From Candidatus Arcticimaribacter forsetii (GTDB taxonomy: Bacteria; Bacteroidota; Bacteroidia; Flavobacteriales; Flavobacteriaceae), in contig NZ_OU342399.1 in assembly GCF_910589745.1 (NCBI RefSeq), forward strand, positions 434,001 through 498,000: a stretch of DNA of 64,000 nucleotides. The letters are read 5' to 3'. Below the pieces are notes generated by a model. The model worked only from the letters and a program-made list of their open reading frames with translations, did not search any database and had not been told where the DNA came from. The position numbers and the translations under genes were made by a program. Each line of letters begins with the position of its first letter. The first letter of the stretch is position 1. This document shows positions 56,539 to 64,000 of the stretch, in pieces.

Positions 56539-56587
56539 AAGCGATATTATTTTAATAAAAACAATGTAAACTAACTATTAACAACGT

Positions 56588-59500
56588 ATGAAAATTAAAT
56601 CTCACTTAACACTGTTGTTTGTTCTTATTGGCGCAGCCTTTGGATTTGCACAGACACAACTCAGTGGTTCAGTTACAGATGCTAATGGGCAACCAATTCC
56701 AGGAGCAACTATAATTGTTCAGGGCACAAACAACGGAACAACCTCCGATTTCGATGGTAATTACACAATATCCATTGAAGAAAATCAAAATCTTGTAATC
56801 TCATATCTGGGTTACGCAACTCAAACTATTTTATTCACAGGTCAAGACAATGTGAACATCAGCTTAGTAGAGGATTTAAATGAATTAGATGAAATCGTTA
56901 TCACAGGTTACGGTACTCAAAAGAAGTCTCACTTAACAGGAGCTATTTCTAAGATTACTAACGAAAAACTAGACCAAATAGCAGTATCCCGTGTGGATGA
57001 CGCTTTAGTAGGTCAAGTTTCTGGGGTAAATATTGCTGCAACTGAAGGTGAGGCAGGATCTGCTCCAACCATCCGTATTCGTGGTACTGGTTCTATTTCT
57101 GCAAGTTCTGATCCTGCTATTGTAGTAGATGGTCTTGTAGTAGACAACGACTATTTAAGTAACTTAGATATGAATGACGTTGCTTCTTTCGAAATTTTAA
57201 AAGATGCTGCTTCTGCTGCAATCTATGGATCTAGAGGGGCAAACGGGGTTATCTTAATTACAACTAAAGAAGGAGAAGAAGGTAAAACTAAATTTACATA
57301 CAACTCTTACTTAGGTTTTAAAGAAGCGCACCAAAGTGATGCTTACTCTTTTTCTTTGGCTGACGAAGCTGCAGAAGAGTTAGCTGCAAATGGTTCTATA
57401 TCGAACCAAACACAACGTAAACTAGATATCGGTGTAGATAGAAGCTGGCAAGATGTTATTTTTGATGGTGGTACCATCAAGAGTCACTCGTTTGCTGTTC
57501 GTGGTGGAAACAAGAAAACAAAATACAGTACAGCTTTAAACTTCGTTCATGACGAAGGGGTACTCTTAACAGACGACTTTAAAAAGTATAACGTTAAATT
57601 AAAAGTTGACACGAAACTTAACGATGAATTTTCTGTAGGAGTAAGCTTAAGCCCTTCGTATACTAACAGAAGACGTTTCGATGGTTCTGCTCATGATATT
57701 TTACGTCAAACCGTATGGTTACCACTTTACTTAGACGAAAGCACGATTGGTCAGGTAAACCGAGTAAGAGACGGTGGAAAATATGCGAATGCACAAATCG
57801 GAGACTACGCTATTCAGCGTATGTTTGATGACTGGGATATGACAAACAATGTTGCTGTAACTAGTGGTCAAGATATTAGTAATACATCGAACACCAACCC
57901 TGCTGCAAAAGTATTGGAACGTGATCGTAACGATTATAAATTCAAACTTTATGGTAGTATGTACATGAAGTACAAAATTGCTAAAGGATTGAACTTTAAA
58001 ACGACAATCGCAGGTGATTTCCAAAATACAAAACAAGATCGCTGGCAAGGTGTTCAGTCGAATAGAAATGGTGCATCGGCAGCAAGTTATTCAACTAGTA
58101 CACAAAACAGAATGCACTTTGTAACGGATAACTTCCTTAATTTCGATAGAGAATTTAACGGACATGAAATCAGTGCTATCCTTGGTTTCTCTGCTGAAAA
58201 GTGGGATACTGAATACGAAAGCTTAAATGCAGCTGGTTACCAGTCAGATTTATTAAGAACGATTAGTGCTGGAGACCCAACAACAGTTCAAGGAGCTTCT
58301 TATGATTATGCACAACGTTTAATTTCTTATGTATCGAGAGTAAACTACGCGTATAACGATAAGTACTTAGTCTCTTTAAGTATGCGTCGCGATGGTTTCT
58401 CTTCTTTCGGTCAAGATTCTAAATACGGTAACTTCCCAGCAGCCTCTCTTGGTTGGAATATCGCTAAAGAGGATTTCTTAGCTGGAAACGAAGTTGTTAG
58501 TAACTTAAAATTCCGTTTTAGTTACGGGGTATCTGGAAATCCATTCTTTAGAACAGGAAATGTTTTAGTAGACAGTTTCCCATACTTAGCTTTACTTGAA
58601 TCATCTACTGCAATAGTAGACGGAGGAAGTGCAGCAGGATTCAATCCACTAAACATTGCAAACCAAGAATTACAGTGGGAGAGTTCAACTGAAATTAACC
58701 CAGGTCTTGACTTTGGTTTCTTCAATAACAGAATTACAGGGTCGGTTGAATATTACCAAAGAAATAGTGAAAAACTATTAATCGACAACCCAGTTTCTTC
58801 TACTACTGGATTTAGCAGTGCCTTAGTCAATATTGGTGAGGTTAAAAACAGTGGTTATGAATTTGAAATTCGCACGAAGAATGTTACTTCTGAGAATTTT
58901 AGCTGGAATACAACGGTATTACTTTCTGCTAACGACAATGAGCTTGTTAGTTTTGGAGACTCTGACGGTCAGATCCAAAACATCGATGCAAAGCGTGCTG
59001 CAGAATGGATTAACTCAGTTGGAAACCCAATCTCTTCTTTTTACGGATGGGTAGTAGATCGTGATATTCCATTAGAATACATCAAGAACCCATATCACCC
59101 AATCGGAGCAGAAGCACAAGATGTTTATGTAAAAGATTTAAATGGTGATGGATTAATTGACGACGATGATAAAACAATTTTAGGAGATCCATACGCAGAT
59201 TTAGTATGGAGTATAGCTAATGATTTTAAACTCGGAAACTTTGATTTAAGTTTTATGATCCAAGGAAGTGAAGGAGCTATGGTAAGAAATATGGGAGACC
59301 AGTACATCTTCAACCACTTCAACTCTTCTCAGGATTTTGATACTGCGACTACGCCGGATCAACACCTTATTAAGCAAAAAATCTTTACAAACGATATTGT
59401 ACAAGATGCTTCATATATAGCGTTGAGAAACATTAACATTGGTTATAGAATTCCACAAGAATTTTTAGATGAATTAAATGTTACTTCTGCACGAATCTAT

Positions 59501-59656
59501 GCATCAGGACAGAACTTGTTCTACAAGACAGCTGAAGGCTATACAGGATTCAACCCAGAATCGATCAACACGACGTCTCCAACGACTTATGGATATCAGA
59601 GAGCTGGATCGCCAGTATTTAGTACTATTTCATTAGGACTGAATATTGAATTTTAA
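56588..59656 (+). CDS. susC: SusC/RagA-like TonB-dependent outer membrane transporter
   Basis: The outer membrane importer for oligosaccharides, here probably alginate oligomers. The 1022-residue protein has a signal peptide (to FGFAQ, about 22), a carboxypeptidase-regulatory-like domain (about 25-105, LSGSVTDANGQPIPGATIIV), the DEIVITGYGTQKK segment, a plug (about 115-225, with SGVNIAATEGEAG and ASAAIYGSRGANGVI) and a 22-strand barrel ending FSTISLGLNIEF. The susD gene follows after 25 bp. The barrel depends on a TonB protein such as the one at 13886. Confidence 0.95.
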   Translation: MKIKSHLTLLFVLIGAAFGFAQTQLSGSVTDANGQPIPGATIIVQGTNNGTTSDFDGNYTISIEENQNLVISYLGYATQTILFTGQDNVNISLVEDLNELDEIVITGYGTQKKSHLTGAISKITNEKLDQIAVSRVDDALVGQVSGVNIAATEGEAGSAPTIRIRGTGSISASSDPAIVVDGLVVDNDYLSNLDMNDVASFEILKDAASAAIYGSRGANGVILITTKEGEEGKTKFTYNSYLGFKEAHQSDAYSFSLADEAAEELAANGSISNQTQRKLDIGVDRSWQDVIFDGGTIKSHSFAVRGGNKKTKYSTALNFVHDEGVLLTDDFKKYNVKLKVDTKLNDEFSVGVSLSPSYTNRRRFDGSAHDILRQTVWLPLYLDESTIGQVNRVRDGGKYANAQIGDYAIQRMFDDWDMTNNVAVTSGQDISNTSNTNPAAKVLERDRNDYKFKLYGSMYMKYKIAKGLNFKTTIAGDFQNTKQDRWQGVQSNRNGASAASYSTSTQNRMHFVTDNFLNFDREFNGHEISAILGFSAEKWDTEYESLNAAGYQSDLLRTISAGDPTTVQGASYDYAQRLISYVSRVNYAYNDKYLVSLSMRRDGFSSFGQDSKYGNFPAASLGWNIAKEDFLAGNEVVSNLKFRFSYGVSGNPFFRTGNVLVDSFPYLALLESSTAIVDGGSAAGFNPLNIANQELQWESSTEINPGLDFGFFNNRITGSVEYYQRNSEKLLIDNPVSSTTGFSSALVNIGEVKNSGYEFEIRTKNVTSENFSWNTTVLLSANDNELVSFGDSDGQIQNIDAKRAAEWINSVGNPISSFYGWVVDRDIPLEYIKNPYHPIGAEAQDVYVKDLNGDGLIDDDDKTILGDPYADLVWSIANDFKLGNFDLSFMIQGSEGAMVRNMGDQYIFNHFNSSQDFDTATTPDQHLIKQKIFTNDIVQDASYIALRNINIGYRIPQEFLDELNVTSARIYASGQNLFYKTAEGYTGFNPESINTTSPTTYGYQRAGSPVFSTISLGLNIEF

Positions 59657-59681
59657 TCAAACTAAACGAAAAAAATATATT

Positions 59682-61088
59682 ATGAAACAATTACAAATTT
59701 TAACACTGGTTTTGTTAGGAGCATTTGTTTCTTCTTGTGAGGAGGATTACTTGGAGCCAGCACTTACGTCGGCTATCAACGGATCTAACTTTTACTCTAA
59801 TGCAGAGCAAGTAGAATCGGCTGTTATTAACATGTACGATGGTTTACAGGGAGTTAATTCTTCATCTGGAAACGATAATCACGCTACTCAAATTGAGTTT
59901 TATATCACAGAAATGCGTTCTGACAATACAAGAACAAAATCAAGTGAAGGTGAAGCAGCTCAATTCGAAAGCTACGATGTTCAAGCAACAAATGGTATAG
60001 TTGAGGATTATTACAGAAGTTTTTACAATGTAATATTCCGTGCTAACACGGTTTTAGCAAACCTTTCTGCAGCTGGATCATCAGCTGATCAATTCGAAGG
60101 AGAAGCTAAATTTGTTCGTGCTTATGCTAACTTTAACTTAGTTCGTTTATACGGAGCTATTCCTTTAGTTACCGAACCAATTAGTCCATTAAACACTGAA
60201 GTTGCCTATACTCGTGCATCAGTTGCAGATGTTTATGCATTAATCGTAAGCGATTTAACAACTGCAGCAGCTAATTTAAATAACGATTACCGCACGCGTG
60301 CATCTCGCTCGGCAGCTCAAGCATTACTAGCTAAAGTTCACTTAACATTAGGAAACTATGCTGACGCTCGTTCATTATTAGAAGCAGTTGTAACTTCAGG
60401 AGGGTACTCTTTAGAGTCTAACTTTAGCGATGTATTCTATGACGAAGGAAACTCAGAAACTATTTTCGCAATCGGTTATTCACCAGGAGGTTTAGATAGT
60501 CAAAACTTTTCTGCAGAATGGCTAAATGCTGTTGGTAGAACTGCAGGAGTAAACTATGTAACGGCAGATGTTCGTGCTGCATTCGAAGATTTCGGAGGAA
60601 ATCGTTCAGCTGTTTCATTCAGACAAGACGCAAGTCAGCCAAATCAATATCAAGTAGCTAAATATTTTCCTAACGGAGAATTAGACGCACCTTACGTTGC
60701 TGACCCGACAAAAGCGGGTAACGACTGGATCGTATTGCGCTTAGCAGATGTTTTATTATTACATGTAGAGTCAATTATGGCAGGTGCAAACGAAACTATT
60801 GATCCAGCGGCTTTAGCTTCTTTTCAAGCAGTTCGTGATCGCGCAGGTTTAACAACACCAGTGACCATTGTTACTAAAGATCTTTTGTTAAATGAGCGTC
60901 GTGTAGAACTTGCATTCGAGAACCACCGTTTATTTGACCTGATGCGTTTAGGTGTAGCACAAGATGTATTATCTGCTTTTTCAACTGCAAATGGTTATGG
61001 TTTTACAAGTACAGATATTTTATTACCAATTCCTCAGAGAGAGATTGGTTTGAGTCTAGGAGCTTTAACACAAAACCCTGGATATTAA
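59682..61088 (+). CDS. susD: SusD/RagB-like glycan-binding lipoprotein
   Basis: The lid that binds glycan on top of SusC. From the ATG at 59682 the 468-residue lipoprotein has a signal ending FVSSC (Cys17) and the SusD start EEDYLEPALTSAINGSNFYSN. The alpha-rich RagB/SusD fold includes FVRAYANFNLVRLYGAIPLVTEPI, TPR-like helices, and the C-terminal LLNERRVELAFENHRLFDLMRLG and LLPIPQREIGL. Pairing with susC and two alginate lyase genes points to alginate. Confidence 0.95.
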   Translation: MKQLQILTLVLLGAFVSSCEEDYLEPALTSAINGSNFYSNAEQVESAVINMYDGLQGVNSSSGNDNHATQIEFYITEMRSDNTRTKSSEGEAAQFESYDVQATNGIVEDYYRSFYNVIFRANTVLANLSAAGSSADQFEGEAKFVRAYANFNLVRLYGAIPLVTEPISPLNTEVAYTRASVADVYALIVSDLTTAAANLNNDYRTRASRSAAQALLAKVHLTLGNYADARSLLEAVVTSGGYSLESNFSDVFYDEGNSETIFAIGYSPGGLDSQNFSAEWLNAVGRTAGVNYVTADVRAAFEDFGGNRSAVSFRQDASQPNQYQVAKYFPNGELDAPYVADPTKAGNDWIVLRLADVLLLHVESIMAGANETIDPAALASFQAVRDRAGLTTPVTIVTKDLLLNERRVELAFENHRLFDLMRLGVAQDVLSAFSTANGYGFTSTDILLPIPQREIGLSLGALTQNPGY

Positions 61089-61104
61089 TCTATAGTTAAA
61101 CACA

Positions 61105-61134
61105 ATATGGGCTTGGATTTATTCGAGCCCGTAT
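61105..61134 (+). other. Stable hairpin between susD and the PKD lipoprotein gene
   Basis: A 13-bp stem (61105-61117 with 61122-61134, a few G-U pairs) with loop TTTA is followed by TTAAAAAAA, not a T run. It is more likely an mRNA stability or partial processing element than a full terminator. Confidence 0.6.
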
Positions 61135-61150
61135 TTAAAAAAACAACCTT

Positions 61151-62065
61151 ATGAAAATATTGAATAACAATACACTAAAATCAATGAACTTACCGTTCGT
61201 TCTTTTAGTTAACTTTCTTTTGCTAGGAGCTGTTTCCTGTGAAAAATTTGAATTGCCAGAGGCAGGGTCTATTGAAGATCTTACTCCACCAAGTGCTAAT
61301 TTTAGCGCTGTGGGAACAGAAGATTATTTAACATACAACTTTTCTAACACTTCAAAGAGTGCTACAGATTATGTATGGACGTTCCCTGGAGGATCATCTT
61401 CTACTGCTAATGAGCCTAGTTTTACCTTCCCATCAGTTGGGACGTATACTGTTGCGTTAGAAGCTTCGGATAAGAACCTTTTAAGTGATACCTATTCTGC
61501 ACAAATTACGGTAGTAGAGCCACCAATTCCACCGGCTATTGCACCAGAAGTAATTAATGGAGATTTTGCTGATTCTAGCTATGATGCTTGGAAGATAGCA
61601 TCCTTTACAGGAGGAACAAGGAATCCATATAATGGAAGTAGTGATGGTGAAAACCTTAACTATGACGGTTCAGACAACGGAAGTAAAACTGCTGGAGCTA
61701 AATGGACAAACGGTACAAAAGCAATTCCTTTAACAAGTTCTTCTCGTTTTGCATATCAGGCACATACAATTTCTCCTGGTCGTGATTATTTCATTGAGTA
61801 TAGCTATGCTGTTAAAACAGGCGGAGCAGATACGGACCGAGTTGTAGTATCAATTTTACCAGGACATTATAGCGAAGGACAAGACGCTTTAGCCGCTACC
61901 CCAATTGTTGAAGTGCCAAGTACAGCCATTCTTGGTAAAGGGAACTTTACGTTAGCTAAAGAGAGATTTACAGCTCCAGAGAGTGGATTAATAGCTATTT
62001 GGATGTATGGTGTTTCTACCGTAGATTCTTATATTGACAACGTTAAACTTTATCCAGCAGATTAA
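61151..62065 (+). CDS. PKD-domain surface glycan-binding lipoprotein (SusE-position)
   Basis: A 304-residue predicted surface lipoprotein. The signal ends GAVSC (about Cys30). A PKD domain covers about 45-125, with YVWTFPGGSSSTANEPSFTF and GTYTVALEASD. From about 130 a beta-sandwich begins with PEVINGDFADSSYDAWK, similar in layout to carbohydrate-binding modules. The position after susD is where SusE/SusF-type binding proteins lie, so it probably holds alginate at the cell surface. This is by context; no binding residues are known. Confidence 0.82.
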   Translation: MKILNNNTLKSMNLPFVLLVNFLLLGAVSCEKFELPEAGSIEDLTPPSANFSAVGTEDYLTYNFSNTSKSATDYVWTFPGGSSSTANEPSFTFPSVGTYTVALEASDKNLLSDTYSAQITVVEPPIPPAIAPEVINGDFADSSYDAWKIASFTGGTRNPYNGSSDGENLNYDGSDNGSKTAGAKWTNGTKAIPLTSSSRFAYQAHTISPGRDYFIEYSYAVKTGGADTDRVVVSILPGHYSEGQDALAATPIVEVPSTAILGKGNFTLAKERFTAPESGLIAIWMYGVSTVDSYIDNVKLYPAD

Positions 62066-62080
62066 TTTCAATTTAGGTAA

Positions 62081-63040
62081 ATGAATAGATATTCTCTTAG
62101 AAGCATTTTCTTGTTGATCTTGTCTTTTAGCTTTTTATTCGCCTATTCAGGTTCTAAAAAAAGTGATATTGGTTTTAGTAAACTCGAATTAGATCAAGCT
62201 GAGAGAGAATTAGTAAATAGTCAGGACAGTGCTTCGGCTGAAATGCCAGCCGAAAGCACTAGTTCTACTACTACACCAACACTATTACCGAATATAGATT
62301 TAAGTAATTGGAAAGTTACACTACCTATAGGAAATCCAACTTCAGTAAGACCTCCTGAAATATTAGATTACGCTAATAACGAGACTTTAAAGCCGTTTTT
62401 TTATAATGATAGTACAGACGGTTCCTTAGTTTTTTATGCATATCCAGCAAACACTACTGCTAACTCCTCTTATTCAAGAACAGAGTTGCGGGAGCAAATG
62501 GTTGCCGGGAGTGATCATACAAACTGGACCTTTGCACAAGGTGGTTATATGCGCGGAGTCTTATCTGTTCCAGAAGTTTCTATAGCAGAAAATGGTAAAC
62601 CACACAAAGTTATAATCATGCAAATTCACGGTCGTTTGACCGATGAGCAGCGCGATTTAATCGGAGAGGATGATAATAACGCACCACCAATATTGAAGAT
62701 CTATTGGAATAATGGTCGTGTTCGAATCAAAACTAAAGTTGTCAAAAACCTAAACGCAACTTATGAAGAGCTTCTTCATGAAAGCGCATGGGGAGACGAC
62801 GAAGGATATACGATTCCAGTAGACGTTGGTCATGATAAGTTTACACTCGAGGTACTGGTTTCAAATGGTGTAATGGAGATTATTTTTAATGAATTATATT
62901 CCATAGTATACAACAGTGTGCACATTCAAAAGTGGGGAATATTCGAGAACTACTTCAAGGCAGGAAATTATTTCCAAAGTCGGGACGAAGGTTCATTTGC
63001 TCGTGTTAAATACTATGAATTAGAGGTTAATCATAATTAA
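62081..63040 (+). CDS. PL7 family alginate lyase
   Basis: An endolytic alginate lyase. The 319-residue protein has an N-terminal signal, a Ser/Thr-rich linker (about 50-70) and a PL7 jelly-roll domain (about 72-319). All three PL7 motifs are present: RTELRE at 133-138, QIHG at 181-184 with catalytic His183, and YFKAGNYFQ at 291-299. QIH variants often accept guluronate-containing blocks. The signal peptide ends AYSGSKKS where a lipoprotein would have AYSCSKKS (residue 24 is Gly), so anchoring is unclear. It precedes the regulator gene. Confidence 0.93.
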   Translation: MNRYSLRSIFLLILSFSFLFAYSGSKKSDIGFSKLELDQAERELVNSQDSASAEMPAESTSSTTTPTLLPNIDLSNWKVTLPIGNPTSVRPPEILDYANNETLKPFFYNDSTDGSLVFYAYPANTTANSSYSRTELREQMVAGSDHTNWTFAQGGYMRGVLSVPEVSIAENGKPHKVIIMQIHGRLTDEQRDLIGEDDNNAPPILKIYWNNGRVRIKTKVVKNLNATYEELLHESAWGDDEGYTIPVDVGHDKFTLEVLVSNGVMEIIFNELYSIVYNSVHIQKWGIFENYFKAGNYFQSRDEGSFARVKYYELEVNHN

Positions 63041-63117
63041 AGTTTTGAGAAAATAAATAAAAAGTTATCTTCACAGGAATTTTATTAATAAATTCAAGAA
63101 GTTTATAAGTAATAATT

Positions 63118-63810
63118 ATGATAATAGAAAGTGAAATTCAAAGCACAAAAAAGAAGATTATATCTGCTTTGAAAGACTTAATTAATCAAAAAAATCTTGA
63201 GCCAGGCGATAAGCTCCCATCTGAGCGTATGCTGTCTGAACGTTTTAATGTTTCTAGAGGTAACTTACGAGATGCTCTTCAAACTTTAGAATATTATGGT
63301 CTTGTAAAATCGATTCCACAGAGTGGAACTTTTATTGCGGACATTGGTATTACTGCCATGAACGGAATGATAGATGATATCCTGGGATTGCCTTCACCTC
63401 ATTTTAAGGAGCTGGTAGAAGCTCGAATATTTTTGGAGTTAAAAGCTGTTAAATTAGCAGCCCTAAGAAGAACAGCCGATGATTTAATTCATATAGAAAA
63501 CGCTTTAGCAGATTATTCTGATAAAGTAATTCGTGGAGAAGATGCAGTACAAGAAGATTTACTGTTCCATTTAGCAATAGCACGTGCCAGCAGAAATGCT
63601 ACCCTAAACACGTTTATGCTTAAAATTACCCCTGAAATAATCAACAATTTCGAACAGCATCATGTTTGTGATAAAGACACTGCTTTTAAAGGAATTGAAG
63701 AACATAAAACAATATTAGATGCAATAAAAAATCAAGATCCTTTTGCAGCAAAAGAAGGTATGAAAAAGCATTTCAAGGATCTTTATCAGTATTGTTATAA
63801 TGTAGATTAA
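63118..63810 (+). CDS. GntR/FadR-family transcriptional regulator
   Basis: A 230-residue regulator with an N-terminal winged helix (about 8-75, PGDKLPSERMLSERFNVSRGNLRDALQTLEYYGLV, then QSGTFI) and a C-terminal FCD ligand domain (about 90-225). His residues in LLFHLAIARA, EEHKTI and MKKHFKDL match the metal site of FCD domains that bind carboxylic or sugar acids. It probably controls the alginate locus in response to a uronate-derived acid through the operators at 53686 and 56359. No such operator is seen before this gene itself. Confidence 0.92.
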   Translation: MIIESEIQSTKKKIISALKDLINQKNLEPGDKLPSERMLSERFNVSRGNLRDALQTLEYYGLVKSIPQSGTFIADIGITAMNGMIDDILGLPSPHFKELVEARIFLELKAVKLAALRRTADDLIHIENALADYSDKVIRGEDAVQEDLLFHLAIARASRNATLNTFMLKITPEIINNFEQHHVCDKDTAFKGIEEHKTILDAIKNQDPFAAKEGMKKHFKDLYQYCYNVD

Positions 63811-63952
63811 TATTCATCTCATTATAAAAAAGAAATTTAGTATTCTATCATTTTTAGCTTAAGATGATTAAGCATCTATTGAATAGATACAATACAAGTC
63901 GGAAAAGAAGATCACTTTATGTATCTCAGCAAACACCGACAATTATATCCCA
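63811..63952. other. Non-coding gap after the regulator gene
   Basis: 142 bp of AT-rich sequence with no open frame of note, promoter or repeat that I can support. The terminator at 63953 follows. Confidence 0.5.
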
Positions 63953-63997
63953 AAAACTGCGAAAGAATCTACAATGAATCTTTCGCAGTTTTTTTTG
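63953..63997 (+). terminator. Terminator closing the alginate locus
   Basis: A 14-bp stem AAAACTGCGAAAGA/TCTTTCGCAGTTTT (63953-63966 with 63979-63992) with a 12-nt loop is followed by a T run. It lies about 145 bp after the regulator stop. Confidence 0.88.
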
Positions 63998-64000
63998 CTC

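Noticed and set aside
63041-63117. Autoregulatory operator before the GntR-family gene
   Set aside because: No TTGGTnnnCCAA-like repeat is present in this gap.
1-64000. CRISPR arrays, insertion sequences, prophage or toxin-antitoxin genes
   Set aside because: No regularly spaced repeats, transposase, phage structural or toxin-like genes were found on either strand.

Overview
The window looks like the chromosome of a marine member of the Flavobacteriaceae (Bacteroidota). It is AT-rich and tightly packed. It carries gliding/type IX secretion genes (sprA, a porG-like gene), a protein with a T9SS type A sorting domain, a SusC/SusD pair and a maeB-ruvA-sprA-gcvH-vanZ-tonB block. Several promoters fit the Bacteroidota TTG / TAnnTTTG pattern. 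No CRISPR array, prophage, insertion sequence or toxin-antitoxin pair was seen. I cannot name a genus.

Layout. 1-2.7 kb: a PAP2/vanadium-haloperoxidase-like lipoprotein cut by the window edge, and an SLC45-type sugar transporter. 2.8-14.6 kb: malic enzyme, RuvA, the giant SprA translocon, glycine cleavage H protein, a VanZ-like protein and a TonB-family protein. 14.7-19.8 kb: a cytochrome oxidase assembly operon with heme O synthase, two subunit III paralogues, a subunit IV-like protein, a SCO-like protein without Cys or His, a true SCO protein, a DUF420 protein and a 70-residue CxxC membrane protein. 19.9-25.7 kb: a MacAB-TolC-like exporter with two tandem permeases. 25.7-46.4 kb: mostly housekeeping genes (tsaB, yyaL-like, nfu-like, gamma carbonic anhydrase, murI, a porG-uppS-bamA-skp-skp envelope operon, nadK, pdxJ, aspartokinase, arsC, mgtE, rsmA, serS, ribF). 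46.5-51 kb: a secreted metalloprotease and a small lipoprotein with overlapping genes. 51-53.5 kb: pth, rplY, prs and tRNA-Leu(CAA).

53.7-63.8 kb is an alginate utilisation locus, all on the + strand: PL17 oligoalginate lyase, KdgF-like cupin, SusC, SusD, PKD-domain surface lipoprotein, PL7 alginate lyase and a GntR/FadR-family regulator. A coherent model is that PL7 cuts alginate outside the cell or at its surface, the PKD lipoprotein and SusCD bind and import oligomers, PL17 releases unsaturated monouronates in the periplasm, and KdgF linearises them in the cytoplasm. The later DEH reductase, KDG kinase and KDPG aldolase genes are not in the window.

The most interesting signal is regulatory. 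Two regions of this locus carry the same double inverted repeat, TTGGTAAACCA(A/G) followed 13 bp later by TTGGTnnTCCAA. The core resembles the hexuronate (UxuR/ExuR) operator of enterobacteria, which fits a uronate-responsive GntR regulator. The copy before susC, with a TATATTTG -7 box, sits between two terminator hairpins. This suggests an attenuated susC leader or a short RNA. No stretch longer than 300 bases lacks a gene; the longest gaps are 56319-56587 (269 bp), 53509-53714 (206 bp) and 63811-64000 (190 bp).
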